Shown piece after piece: positions 49,303 to 57,940 of a DNA stretch of 64,000 bases. Numbering within the stretch: the first letter of the stretch is position 1; each line of letters begins with the position of its first letter. The DNA is from Chthonomonas sp. UBA2362 (lineage in GTDB: Bacteria > Armatimonadota > Fimbriimonadia > Fimbriimonadales > Fimbriimonadaceae). Below the pieces are notes generated by a model. It did no database searches and was not told the DNA's origin. It worked only from the letters and a program-made list of their open reading frames with translations. The stretch covers positions 91,804 to 155,803 of the forward strand of contig DDTO01000009.1 of the NCBI GenBank assembly GCA_002344135.1, written 5' to 3'. The translations under genes and the position numbers were made by a program.

Positions 49303-52044
49303 ATGCCTAGCGAGCCGTGGGTCACGTTTCTCTTCACCGACATCGAGGCAAGCACTCCGCAATGGGAAGCGGAACAGTCAGCGATGGCGGAGGCCATGGC
49401 GCGTCACGACTCTATCGTCACGGCGTGCGTCGAGGCCGCTGGCGGCTTAGACCACCGATTGCGTGGCGAAGGTGACAGCAAGTTCCTCGTCTTCGACGAC
49501 CCTGAAGCAGCGGTCTTGGCTGCCGTCGAGATCTTTCGGAGTTTGGAGGCCGAGCCTTGGCCCGAAGGAGTTTTCATCCGAGTCCGTGCTGGCATTCACA
49601 GCGGCCCTTGTCGGTTTGCCGCGGGAGACTACTATGGGCCAGAAGTCAATCGTGCAGCCCGGCTGCGATCAGCAGCCCATGGCGGTCAGTGTCTGATCTC
49701 GGGCGCCGCGGTATCGGCCATGAAGCAGCCCCCCGACGGGATCGGTTTTCTCGATCTCGGTCAACATCGCCTAAAGGACCTGCTCGGTCCAATCCATGTC
49801 TGGCAGGTTCTGCACCCCGAACTTCTGGCCGAATTCCCACCCATCCAATCTCTTCGCCTGGCCGCCACGAACCTTCCGACTCAGGCGAACGCCTTCGTGG
49901 GACGCACGGCGGAGCTTGCAGAGCTGAAGTGCTTGCTAAGCGATTACCGATTGGTGACGCTCCATGGACCCGGAGGAGTGGGCAAGACTCGCCTGGCTGT
50001 GCAGTTCGGTGCGGAAGGGGCTGCCGACTATGCAGGCGGAACTTGGTTCGTCGACCTGACGCGCTGCCGGCATGCAGACGAGATCTGGATCGAAGCCGGC
50101 CGAGCTCTTGGCGTTCGCGACGTTCCCGGCCGGCCCTTAGAGCTGGCTGTTAAGGAGCGTTTAGCTTCGGCAGCCTCGCTGCTTCTCCTCGATAACTGCG
50201 AGCATCTTCTGCCGGACCTAACGGCTATGGTGGGCGATCTGCTCTCCTTGACCACCGATCTTCGGATCATTGCCACGAGCCGGGAACCCATCGCGGTCCC
50301 TGGCGAGAGGCTCGTTACGTTGAGCCCGCTCTCCACTCGGTCCGAGAGCGGATCCTCTGGATTGGAAAGCGAGGCAGCGCGTCTATTCATCGACCGTGCG
50401 CTGGCGCTGAAACCCAGTTTCGACTTTGGCCCCTGGAATGCTACGGCAATCCAAACGCTGTGCGAAGGACTCGACGGATTACCCTTGGCGATCGAGTTGG
50501 TTGCCGAAAGCGTCATCAGCTTCGGAATTGGTGACTTGCTTGCGCTCCTTCCGAACAGGCTGAAGAGTTTCGAAAGCGCGGGACGCGATTCTCGGCACAG
50601 AACCTTGGAGTCGAACATCGCGTGGAGCTTCGAACGCCTCGATGATCTCGAACGGGCTATTGCGATAAGCATGAGCTTCGCCGAACCCGGTTACGACCTC
50701 GAGGCGATCCAGTTCATAGCAGACGTCGATCCTCCTGACTCCTGCCCGACCGCCGTAAACCGTCTTGTTCGCAAGGCTATCCTCGTACCGGACTTCGACG
50801 GGCCCGTAACGCGATATCGATTTCTGCCTACAGTTCAGGCCTATGCGATCGGGATTGCTTCGAGCGAGAAGCGGGAGCAAGCAAGGGACCGTCATCGGGC
50901 GCACTATGCCGAGCTTGGCGAGAAGCTATGCAGCGAACTCGAAGGACCCCATCCTTCGAGTGCGGCGGAGTGGCTAGAAGCGAATGAGGCCAATGTCTTG
51001 TCGGCGATACGCGCAGACGCCGAAGACCCGAACCAGCATGGGCGCGCTCAGCGAGTGGCTGCCCTCATGTTTCGCTATTGGGATAACAAGGGGCGCCACA
51101 CCCTGGCCAAGCAAACTTACCGAGAACTTCTCGCGAACCTCTCACCGGACGAGTGTACGATAGAGCGAGGACTCCTTCACAACTCGCTCGGGGTCGCTCA
51201 TCTCCGCATGGGAGAGTACGACCTCGCCGAAGCGGAACTCGAACGAGCAATCTCGTTGCGGGAACAGAACGGAGATTTGGCCGGAGCGGCGCGAAGCCGA
51301 TTCAACCTCGGGAGCATCGCAATGATCCGCGGACGATACAGTGAAGCCCGGGCCGCCTACGAGGGTGCCCTCGAGGTCCTCGAACCCCACGTCGGCCCGG
51401 TCGTTCGGTCCACGATTCGGATGAATCTCGGTCTACTCGATTTGGAACTAGGTGAACCCGAGCGTGCCTTAGAAGTAAGCAGGCAGGCGCTGGCCGAACT
51501 CGGTGACGTCGTCGGAACCGGATTGAGGCCCTGCATCCTAGCGAACATCGCTATCGCCCAGACACAGCTGGGCCACTATGACGAGGCTCTTGTCCTGTTC
51601 GAATCTTTGGGACGAGAACTCGAGCGGGATCCGAACGAGCGGGAAGCCGCCAGATTCCTGACGAACTATGCCGAAACCCTTCGTCGGGCTGAACAACCGG
51701 TAAAGGCCGCGGTACTCATGGCCGGCGCCCTTGAGAAGCACGGAGCAAGTTCTGATCGTCGAGGCATGGCGACGGCACTCGACGTGGCATCCGGGATTCT
51801 GGCAGACCTGGGAGACCATCGGAGTGGTTGGCTTGCGCTCCGGCACGCAGACGACATACGCTTAGAAATTGGTGCTCGGCTCCAGGTCGGGGAGGCGGAG
51901 AGAGTCGAAATGCTTCGAGAGAGGCTGTCGGCTCAGGCGGACGCTGGAGACGCAGAGCCATGTAGCGACGAGGCAGCCATTCGAAAGGCCCGCGAAGCGC
52001 TCCTGAGGGAAAGCCAGGGAACGGCGCGGAACCGCTTGCTCTAA
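49303..52044 (+). CDS. Class III nucleotide cyclase-STAND ATPase-TPR protein
   Basis: A 913-residue signalling protein. Residues 5-170 are a class III cyclase domain with metal Asp in FTDIEAST and in GEGDSKFLVF, and with DYYGPEVNRAARL holding the substrate Asp and transition-state Asn and Arg. The usual Lys before GD is Arg, as in some mycobacterial cyclases. Residues about 200-520 are an NB-ARC/STAND ATPase (GPGGVGKT near 223, LLLLDNCEH near 297, IIATSREP near 325). Residues about 610-890 are TPRs. No HTH is present. It should make a cyclic nucleotide under control of the STAND switch. Start ATG 49303; GTG 49300 is also possible. It may be cotranscribed with the nucleotidyltransferase. Confidence 0.9.
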   Translation: MPSEPWVTFLFTDIEASTPQWEAEQSAMAEAMARHDSIVTACVEAAGGLDHRLRGEGDSKFLVFDDPEAAVLAAVEIFRSLEAEPWPEGVFIRVRAGIHSGPCRFAAGDYYGPEVNRAARLRSAAHGGQCLISGAAVSAMKQPPDGIGFLDLGQHRLKDLLGPIHVWQVLHPELLAEFPPIQSLRLAATNLPTQANAFVGRTAELAELKCLLSDYRLVTLHGPGGVGKTRLAVQFGAEGAADYAGGTWFVDLTRCRHADEIWIEAGRALGVRDVPGRPLELAVKERLASAASLLLLDNCEHLLPDLTAMVGDLLSLTTDLRIIATSREPIAVPGERLVTLSPLSTRSESGSSGLESEAARLFIDRALALKPSFDFGPWNATAIQTLCEGLDGLPLAIELVAESVISFGIGDLLALLPNRLKSFESAGRDSRHRTLESNIAWSFERLDDLERAIAISMSFAEPGYDLEAIQFIADVDPPDSCPTAVNRLVRKAILVPDFDGPVTRYRFLPTVQAYAIGIASSEKREQARDRHRAHYAELGEKLCSELEGPHPSSAAEWLEANEANVLSAIRADAEDPNQHGRAQRVAALMFRYWDNKGRHTLAKQTYRELLANLSPDECTIERGLLHNSLGVAHLRMGEYDLAEAELERAISLREQNGDLAGAARSRFNLGSIAMIRGRYSEARAAYEGALEVLEPHVGPVVRSTIRMNLGLLDLELGEPERALEVSRQALAELGDVVGTGLRPCILANIAIAQTQLGHYDEALVLFESLGRELERDPNEREAARFLTNYAETLRRAEQPVKAAVLMAGALEKHGASSDRRGMATALDVASGILADLGDHRSGWLALRHADDIRLEIGARLQVGEAERVEMLRERLSAQADAGDAEPCSDEAAIRKAREALLRESQGTARNRLL

Positions 52045-53318
52045 GGCGGGGGGCGCTCTCCCTCTTCCTCGCTCGGGGGAGGGCGACGGTAGCGTAGTTC
52101 GATCTCGCCGGTCTGCGGAATGCCCTTGCTGTAGAGTCGGTAGCCGCCCTCGCGCAGTTCGTACTGGAACTTGTCACCGTTGATCGGGTCGGTGATGTCC
52201 TCTTCGGGAGCCGCCTCCGAGAGCCGGTTCGGAAGGCGCTCGTTCTTCCATCGGAACCCGATGATCTTCGCGTGAAGCCCGAGGAGCCGCAACTGACAGC
52301 GGCTTCGCAGGGCCGAAGCGCTCGCCATATCGAAAGCCGGCATCGACAGTGCCGCGATGTAGGAGGCGAGGTCGTCGAGGGTGACGATCTCCCGAGGCAC
52401 CTCGTCCAAGTCGGAGGCATCCTTGTCGATCCAGTTCTTCTCGGGTCTTTGAAGCCTTTCGAGAAACACTCCGCTGGAGATTTCCAGCCGGTCCTTGATG
52501 AGCCGAGTGAGACGCTCTCGATCGTTCTTGGTGAGTCCGGCAATCAGTTTCGCGGCTTTCTCGTCGAGGTCGTCCTCACCTCCCATCAATCCCAGCAGGT
52601 CGGTTCGCTCCAGAACTTGAGGAATCGAATCCAGCATGAACTGCTTCTCGCCCGCGACGCATGCGAGATAAGGATCGGGTCGTTCGAGGACGGTCTTGCA
52701 AAAGCGCTCGATTCGGGCGGCTTCGCTTGCCGAGAGCGTCGGCAAGAGGGTTTCGAAGCGAGCGAGGGCGACCGCCCGGATCGCTCGTCCCACCAGGTAC
52801 GCGATCAACGTCTCGGAGGAAATCGCATCCGCGAACGAGAGCTGTTCGAGCAGGATTCCCACTCCCTTCGAACCAGCCCCATCGGCAAACGCGACGTAAG
52901 CCGCGCAGTCCATCACCCAAGCGGCGAGCTTGTACTCGGCATACTCCTCGAAGGTCGTGTCGAAGTCGATGCTCTTCCGAAACGGGATGGCCGGCTTGGC
53001 GTTGCCTGTATGTATCAAGTCCACGACTCGGCCGAATCGCTGTATGACCTCGCGGCGAATGTCCAACGGAGTCGAGTCCTCGGTCAATCCGGGGGGGACG
53101 GGGGGAATCTTGTCCCACCCCTCTCGTTCCTTGGACGCCCTGTACTGGAACCAGTTGCGGTACTCCGATACCTTCGACCGAGCCACGATGTCAGCCGCCT
53201 GCAAGTACTCCTCGAAAGCGTTGGCACCGGTCAGACGAGGAAAGTGTTTCTGGACCAGTGAGGGACGAGCTTGCATCGGTAAGGTCACGAGAGAAAGGGC
53301 GACGAGAACGGCAACCAC
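52041..53318 (-). CDS. Secreted hypothetical protein
   Basis: A 425-residue protein that I cannot assign. A perfect AGGAGG 6 nt upstream of GTG 53318 fixes the start and gives a signal peptide (VAVLVALSLVTLPMQARPS). The body is mostly alpha-helical (ADIVARSKVSEYRNWFQYRA; SGVFLERLQRPEKNW), and the C-terminal part PINGDKFQYELREGGYRLYSKG resembles the ends of pseudopilin-like or DUF1559-type exported proteins. It follows the DUF1800 gene after 10 nt. Its stop overlaps the cyclase gene stop by four bases. Confidence 0.72.
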   Translation of the reverse strand: MVAVLVALSLVTLPMQARPSLVQKHFPRLTGANAFEEYLQAADIVARSKVSEYRNWFQYRASKEREGWDKIPPVPPGLTEDSTPLDIRREVIQRFGRVVDLIHTGNAKPAIPFRKSIDFDTTFEEYAEYKLAAWVMDCAAYVAFADGAGSKGVGILLEQLSFADAISSETLIAYLVGRAIRAVALARFETLLPTLSASEAARIERFCKTVLERPDPYLACVAGEKQFMLDSIPQVLERTDLLGLMGGEDDLDEKAAKLIAGLTKNDRERLTRLIKDRLEISSGVFLERLQRPEKNWIDKDASDLDEVPREIVTLDDLASYIAALSMPAFDMASASALRSRCQLRLLGLHAKIIGFRWKNERLPNRLSEAAPEEDITDPINGDKFQYELREGGYRLYSKGIPQTGEIELRYRRPPPSEEEGERPPP

Positions 53319-53328
53319 GAGAAGCCTC

Positions 53329-54768
53329 CTAACAGAACTGATACTCCGGCATGGCAAAGGTAAGACGGACCAACGTCCGGACCGCGTTCGCGGCGGTTTG
53401 CGGCCGATCGAAGGCCGTTGCTCCGCCCGCACGCTGAAGCCCTTCCAACAGGACCAGCCGCTGTTCGGGCTTGAGCGGCAGGTCGAACCGCTTCGAGAAC
53501 GCCTCGACGACGGCCTCCGGCCCCGACGATGCGGCTGGCTTCAGCACGTCGGCGAGGATGCCATTCCTCGTCACGACCTCCGCGAAGCGGATGCGTTCGA
53601 TCATCATTGCCGGGCTCACCCAACTGGTACCCCAGTGCCAGCCGTCGACGTCCGGCGGGTAGAGCAGCAGCATGCCCTGCTTGTTCATTACGGCGGTTAA
53701 AACGTCGGCCACGCCGCGAATCTCGTTGGGGAGCGGAGTCATCGGCCCGGCGTCGGCGGCTCGTCTAACCAGCAGCCTCTCTCGAACACCGCTCTGCCGC
53801 ATGAACGCGACCGTGAAGTCGACGGGGCACTTGACGAGGGCGCGCACGCATTTCGATGACCAAAACTCCTTGCTCTGGACGATCGCCATCAGGATGGGCC
53901 TGATTTGATACTTCGAGTCGAAGTAAACCTTGGTCAACCGCTGCAGCACCGCGGGCTCGGGATCAGGGTAGGCGTAAAAGCTCCAGAGTTTGGAGCAGAT
54001 GACACGGGCCGTCTCGGGGCGCGCCGCGAGCATGTCGAGCACTTGGTTCCCGTCGAAGCGCCCGGTCTTGCCCAGGATGGTCTTGACTCCGTCATCGTTT
54101 AGGTCTGGACTGTATGCAGAGGCGATGAGGGGTCGATCGTCTCGCAGCGCGTCGCTCAGCTGAGCCCGACGGGCTTTCAGATCGCCGCCTCGATAGAGAT
54201 TGCGGAGGCTCCAGCCCGTAAAGGCACGAGAGACCTCCTGCACGTCCTTCTCGGTGTAGTGGCCGATTCCCAGCGTGAAGAGTTCGAGCAGCTCGCGAGC
54301 GAAGTTCTCGTTGGGTCGGCCCTTGATGCTGGTGTCGCCATCCAGCCAGCGCAGCATCGCGGGGCAGGTCGAGACTGCCCCGAGCAGTTCCCTGAAGCTC
54401 CCGGCCCCGTGCCTTCGCAGGACGTTCAGGTACCCGAGCATCATCGGGCCGAACTCCACCTTTTCTCCGCTCACCGCGAAGTGGTCGTGCCAAAAGAGGG
54501 TGAGCTTCTCCCTGGCTGGAGTGTTGGTGAGGAGAAGCCGCAGAGCCCACCATCGGGTGATTCGTCCGGTATCGAACTGAAGTTCACCATTCGGCTGAGC
54601 GACGAGTTCGTACGGGTTGATCGGGAATCCTTCGGCGGTGCGTTCGAAATCGAACAGGCTTTCGAGAATCTTGACCGGCGGCATCCTCTCGTAGCGGTCG
54701 AGCTCTTCCGGACTGGCGCCGAGGCCGAAACGTCGAAGGACATGTGCGGCTTGGTCGCGCGCGTTCAT
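53329..54768 (-). CDS. DUF1800 domain protein
   Basis: A 479-residue member of the DUF1800 family, often exported and paired with DUF1501 proteins in other phyla. Typical segments are HVLRRFGLGASPEEL at the start, LTLFWHDHFAVSG near residue 88, and GRPNENFARELLELFTLGIGHYTEKDV near residue 150. IRPILMAIVQSKEFW and VKCPVDFTVAFMRQ follow. Here there is no signal peptide and no DUF1501 neighbour. It starts 32 nt after atpH on the same strand, so it may share the ATP synthase transcript. Confidence 0.88.
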   Translation of the reverse strand: MNARDQAAHVLRRFGLGASPEELDRYERMPPVKILESLFDFERTAEGFPINPYELVAQPNGELQFDTGRITRWWALRLLLTNTPAREKLTLFWHDHFAVSGEKVEFGPMMLGYLNVLRRHGAGSFRELLGAVSTCPAMLRWLDGDTSIKGRPNENFARELLELFTLGIGHYTEKDVQEVSRAFTGWSLRNLYRGGDLKARRAQLSDALRDDRPLIASAYSPDLNDDGVKTILGKTGRFDGNQVLDMLAARPETARVICSKLWSFYAYPDPEPAVLQRLTKVYFDSKYQIRPILMAIVQSKEFWSSKCVRALVKCPVDFTVAFMRQSGVRERLLVRRAADAGPMTPLPNEIRGVADVLTAVMNKQGMLLLYPPDVDGWHWGTSWVSPAMMIERIRFAEVVTRNGILADVLKPAASSGPEAVVEAFSKRFDLPLKPEQRLVLLEGLQRAGGATAFDRPQTAANAVRTLVRLTFAMPEYQFC

Positions 54769-54800
54769 GCCTCATTGTATCGCCAAAACTCGGAGGCTAC

Positions 54801-55352
54801 TTACGCTTGCTTGAGCAGGTCGCGAACGAGGTCGTCGCGCATTCGATCGAGCGATCCGCGAACGGTGCCGTCGAGGACGAAGTTATCGTACTGGACCTTC
54901 ACTCCGCCGAGTAGGCGCGGTTCGATCTCGTATTCGGCTTCTACACGCTTGCCCAAGCTGCGCTCCAGCTTGGCCACGAGGGAGGTCCGGGCCTCGTCAT
55001 CGAGTGGGCGTGCCGAAGTGAAGACCGCATAGACGATCCGATCGTGTCGGCGACGCATCGCGATGAATTCCTGCCGGATAAACTCGAATTCCTCGATCCG
55101 CCTCTTGTCGAGGAGCAGGCGGAGGAGCGACATCGTGAGCGCGGTCACGCGGTCCGAGAACACTCGCTCGACCATTTGCAGCTTCTCGTCCGCGGCCGTG
55201 ACGGGGCTAAAGAGAAACTGCCGGAAGTCCGGCTTCGCTAGGAGCGCAGCGGCGATGCCGTTGATATCGTCTTCGACCCCGCCGAGGTTGTTTTCCTCCA
55301 GGGCGGCGGCGAAAAGAGCCCTGGCGTAACGCTTGGCGACTCTAGTGTCCAA
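54801..55352 (-). CDS. atpH: ATP synthase subunit delta
   Basis: The delta subunit links F1 to the peripheral stalk. The 183 residues show the N-terminal VAKRYARALFAAALEEN, a helical middle, and the C-terminal DDEARTSLVAKLERSLGKRVEAEYEIEPRLLGGVKVQYDN pattern. It starts on the base after the atpF stop. Normally atpA, atpG, atpD and atpC follow; here the operon ends. Confidence 0.94.
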   Translation of the reverse strand: MDTRVAKRYARALFAAALEENNLGGVEDDINGIAAALLAKPDFRQFLFSPVTAADEKLQMVERVFSDRVTALTMSLLRLLLDKRRIEEFEFIRQEFIAMRRRHDRIVYAVFTSARPLDDEARTSLVAKLERSLGKRVEAEYEIEPRLLGGVKVQYDNFVLDGTVRGSLDRMRDDLVRDLLKQA

Positions 55353-55973
55353 CTACCCGACCACCTCGGCTTTCTCGATGAACTCCTGCACCAGCTTGCG
55401 ATTCTTCTCGTCGTCCATCGAAGCTCCGAGAATCTTTTCGGTTGCTCCAAGCGTGAGATTGACGACTTCGAGCCGAAGCTGGGTAAGCACTTTGTCTCTT
55501 TCGAGGCTAATCTCCTCTTGAGCCTTGCGGATGAGTTCCTCGGCCTTTGCGCTCGCTTCGGTCATAAGTTGTTGCCGGAGCTGAGTCGCTTCGCGAATCT
55601 GGGCTTGGATCGTCTCGCGGGCCTGCGCCTCGGTCTGAACGAGCCGCTGCTCGTATTCGGTGCGCATCTTGGTCATCTCTTGGCGCAGATTCTCGGCCTC
55701 GGCGAAGGTGTTTTCGAGTTCGCTGTTGCGCGTGTTGATTGACTCCATCAAGGGGTTCAAGAAGAAGAACTTGATGATAGGAAAGAGCAGCATGAAGACG
55801 CCGACCACCGCCACGGTCTTGCCCAGATCAAGCGGGATGCCCTGCTCTTCGAGGCTGACAAGGAAGTCGGGGTGCCAATTCTTCGAGAGCCAAGTTCCGC
55901 CGACCATAAGGCCGACGCCCAGTACCATCGCCGTAGCGATTTTGGGGGTCATGATTTTAGGATCGTACGCCAT
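55353..55973 (-). CDS. atpF: ATP synthase subunit b
   Basis: Subunit b forms the peripheral stalk. In 206 residues there is a hydrophobic segment near 14-30 and the main membrane helix near 50-72 (TVAVVGVFMLLFPIIKFFF). A long coiled coil (NSELENTFAEAENLRQEMTKM onwards) ends in the delta-binding region. The extra N-terminal hydrophobic segment makes it longer than the usual 160 residues. The start could be ATG 55973 or 55952. Confidence 0.92.
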   Translation of the reverse strand: MAYDPKIMTPKIATAMVLGVGLMVGGTWLSKNWHPDFLVSLEEQGIPLDLGKTVAVVGVFMLLFPIIKFFFLNPLMESINTRNSELENTFAEAENLRQEMTKMRTEYEQRLVQTEAQARETIQAQIREATQLRQQLMTEASAKAEELIRKAQEEISLERDKVLTQLRLEVVNLTLGATEKILGASMDDEKNRKLVQEFIEKAEVVG

Positions 55974-56025
55974 AAAGATTGTCCGATTGGGTCCGAGCGG
56001 CCAGACCGCTCGGACCGCCGATGAA

Positions 56026-56229
56026 TTACTTGCCCGCGAACGAACCGGGCGCGATGAAGACGGTGAGCAAGAAGACGAGTTCGACGAAGGCGAGTGCGAT
56101 GAGCATGTTCACCTGCAGTTTTCCGATGGCCTCCGGCTGGCGAGACATTCCATTCATCGCTCCCATACCGATTAGCCCGAGCCCAATACCCACCCCGAGG
56201 GCGGCGATTCCAAGTCCAAGTCCTAGCAT
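56026..56229 (-). CDS. atpE: ATP synthase subunit c
   Basis: A 67-residue c-ring proteolipid. It has a Gly-rich first helix (GLGIAALGVGIGLGLIGMG), the polar loop RQPEA and a second helix with the ion-binding Glu (LIALAFVELVFLLT). The Gln of sodium-type rings is missing in helix 1, so it is probably a proton ring. An AAGGAGG site lies 13 nt upstream of the ATG, further than usual. Confidence 0.95.
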   Translation of the reverse strand: MLGLGLGIAALGVGIGLGLIGMGAMNGMSRQPEAIGKLQVNMLIALAFVELVFLLTVFIAPGSFAGK

Positions 56230-56284
56230 TGTCTTTCGTTATCCTCCTTAACGGTTGTCCTGTGGTTGTCGATTCGTGAAAACG

Positions 56285-57082
56285 TTAGTGGGCGTGTGCC
56301 GCCTCATGGGCATGCTCGTCCTCATGGTGGGTAACGAGCGAGATGTATACGCAAGTTAGGAGCGTGAAGATCATCGCCTGAACCACGCAGGTGAGCAGCT
56401 TAATCGGCAACAGGAAGTTGCCGATCGGGATGTAGACGGAAGAGCCTAGCTCGTTCATCGCTTCCACAGCCTGGTGTCCGCCGTTGATATTGCCGAACAG
56501 TCGCAGCGAGAGCGAAACGTTCTTCATCATCTCCGAAATGATTTCGATGACGAAGATCATCAGCGTGATCGGTATGAGCGCGATCCCTAGCTTCGGCCCG
56601 GAGAAGTGCGAGATGTGCCTGAAGAACCCGACGACTCCCGCGGTGACCGGGTCTTTCCCTTGCTTGCGAAGTTCGGCATAGTGGGTCGAGATCCCCTCAT
56701 GCTGAACATAAAAGACGGCAATGAGTGCCATCCCTAGGTTAAAGCTGAGATCGGCAGTCGGTGATGTGGGGAAGAATAGTGCGACAAAACTTCCGACGAA
56801 GATCGCCAACCAGAAGGTCATGATCATCGGCACATACTTCCGGCCATGCGGGCCGATCGTGCCTACGCACATATTCTCGATAAAGAGATAAAGCTGCTCG
56901 TAAAGCTTGGCGAAGACGTTGGTAAAGACCCGACTCGAAAGCCCCTTCTTCGCAAGCGTCATTGTCGCGAAGATAATCAGAAGGACGAAAAACAGATAGA
57001 TGGCCAGACCCAAGAAGCTCGGGCCGTGACCTCCACTCGCCAGGAGACTAAAAACCGGTCCTACCATGCCACTCATACGCAT
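56285..57082 (-). CDS. atpB: ATP synthase subunit a
   Basis: Subunit a carries the proton half-channels beside the c-ring. In 265 residues the family signature SLSLRLFGNINGGH near residue 195 holds the essential Arg. Five or six membrane helices are visible, and the C-terminus is His-rich (HHEDEHAHEAAHAH). I chose ATG 57082, 13 nt after the previous stop; ATG 57076 and 57067 are alternatives. Confidence 0.93.
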   Translation of the reverse strand: MRMSGMVGPVFSLLASGGHGPSFLGLAIYLFFVLLIIFATMTLAKKGLSSRVFTNVFAKLYEQLYLFIENMCVGTIGPHGRKYVPMIMTFWLAIFVGSFVALFFPTSPTADLSFNLGMALIAVFYVQHEGISTHYAELRKQGKDPVTAGVVGFFRHISHFSGPKLGIALIPITLMIFVIEIISEMMKNVSLSLRLFGNINGGHQAVEAMNELGSSVYIPIGNFLLPIKLLTCVVQAMIFTLLTCVYISLVTHHEDEHAHEAAHAH

Positions 57083-57095
57083 CGACGGGGGAGCC

Positions 57096-57464
57096 TCAGC
57101 TCGATGCCAACGCCCACCCGACCAGCGCCAAGTATACCAGACCCAATCCGAGCAGGAAACATCCCGGCGCGGGTCCGCCCAGCCGCTGGGCGACGAGCCC
57201 GAGCGCGATAAAAATGGGGAGCTTGGCCAAGAACGCAAGGATAGCGAGCGAGGCGCCGAATCTCGGGGCCGCTCCCAACGGCGCCAGGCCGCCGGTCAAG
57301 CGAACGACCCACCAAAGGGCCACGATCGAGAAGCCGGTCCCGACGAGGCCAAGCGCCATCCCGGCCAGCCCGATCTCCCCGGCGGCCGCGAACGTAACGA
57401 CGCAAGCGAGCAGCCCAAGACCGATATGCGCCCGCCAGTCCCTTGCCAGTCGGCGGGCGATCAT
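57096..57464 (-). CDS. AtpI-like membrane protein
   Basis: A 122-residue protein with four predicted membrane helices and little else. It lies between atpZ and atpB, where the c-ring assembly factor AtpI (subunit I) is usually found, and has the same topology. The assignment rests mostly on position. Its ATG overlaps the atpZ stop (57461-57464). Confidence 0.7.
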   Translation of the reverse strand: MIARRLARDWRAHIGLGLLACVVTFAAAGEIGLAGMALGLVGTGFSIVALWWVVRLTGGLAPLGAAPRFGASLAILAFLAKLPIFIALGLVAQRLGGPAPGCFLLGLGLVYLALVGWALASS

Positions 57465-57892
57465 TTCCGTTCTAAGCGGTTCAGTGTGATGAGCGCAAGG
57501 GCGATACCGGCGGCGGCTCCTCCCATGACCAGAATCGGCTTCCAGGCGTTGGCGTCCAAGCGATTGTCCAAGTACCAGCCGAGAGCCAATCCTGCCATCG
57601 GGAAGCCGATGATCATATAGGCGATCTGCAATCCGACACCGGTGCCGCGGGCCGTTTCGCGATCGAAGGTCTGGGTTCGCTCCGCCTCTCGACGCTGCCG
57701 TTCACGCGACTCCTTGGTCTTCGCCGCCCTTTCACCCAGTTCGTCGAGCCGCTGGTGGAACTCGTCGTCGAGGGCTGCCGCTTCCTTGCGAGCCGTTTCG
57801 ACCGCCGACTCGTCCGAAGAAAGCTCACGAAGGCGGCGCATGGCCTCCGCTTCCGCCGATTCGGGTTCTGACGGGTCCCGATCGTCCGACAT
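57461..57892 (-). CDS. AtpZ/AtpI-type protein, first gene of the atp cluster
   Basis: A 143-residue protein: charged helical N-terminal 85 residues (a coiled coil around ERQRREAERTQTFDRET), then two membrane helices (VGLQIAYMIIGFPMAGLALGWYLD, ILVMGGAAAGIALALI). The first helix pair with GWYLDNRL matches the AtpZ family (small Mg/Ca transport or assembly proteins of F-ATPases). TACCCT lies 6 nt before the ATG. It is divergent from recG across 48 nt. Confidence 0.8.
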   Translation of the reverse strand: MSDDRDPSEPESAEAEAMRRLRELSSDESAVETARKEAAALDDEFHQRLDELGERAAKTKESRERQRREAERTQTFDRETARGTGVGLQIAYMIIGFPMAGLALGWYLDNRLDANAWKPILVMGGAAAGIALALITLNRLERK

Positions 57893-57940
57893 AGGGGCAG
57901 GGTACCCGTCGCACGGCTGCGCGGAATAAACTTCAGACCG

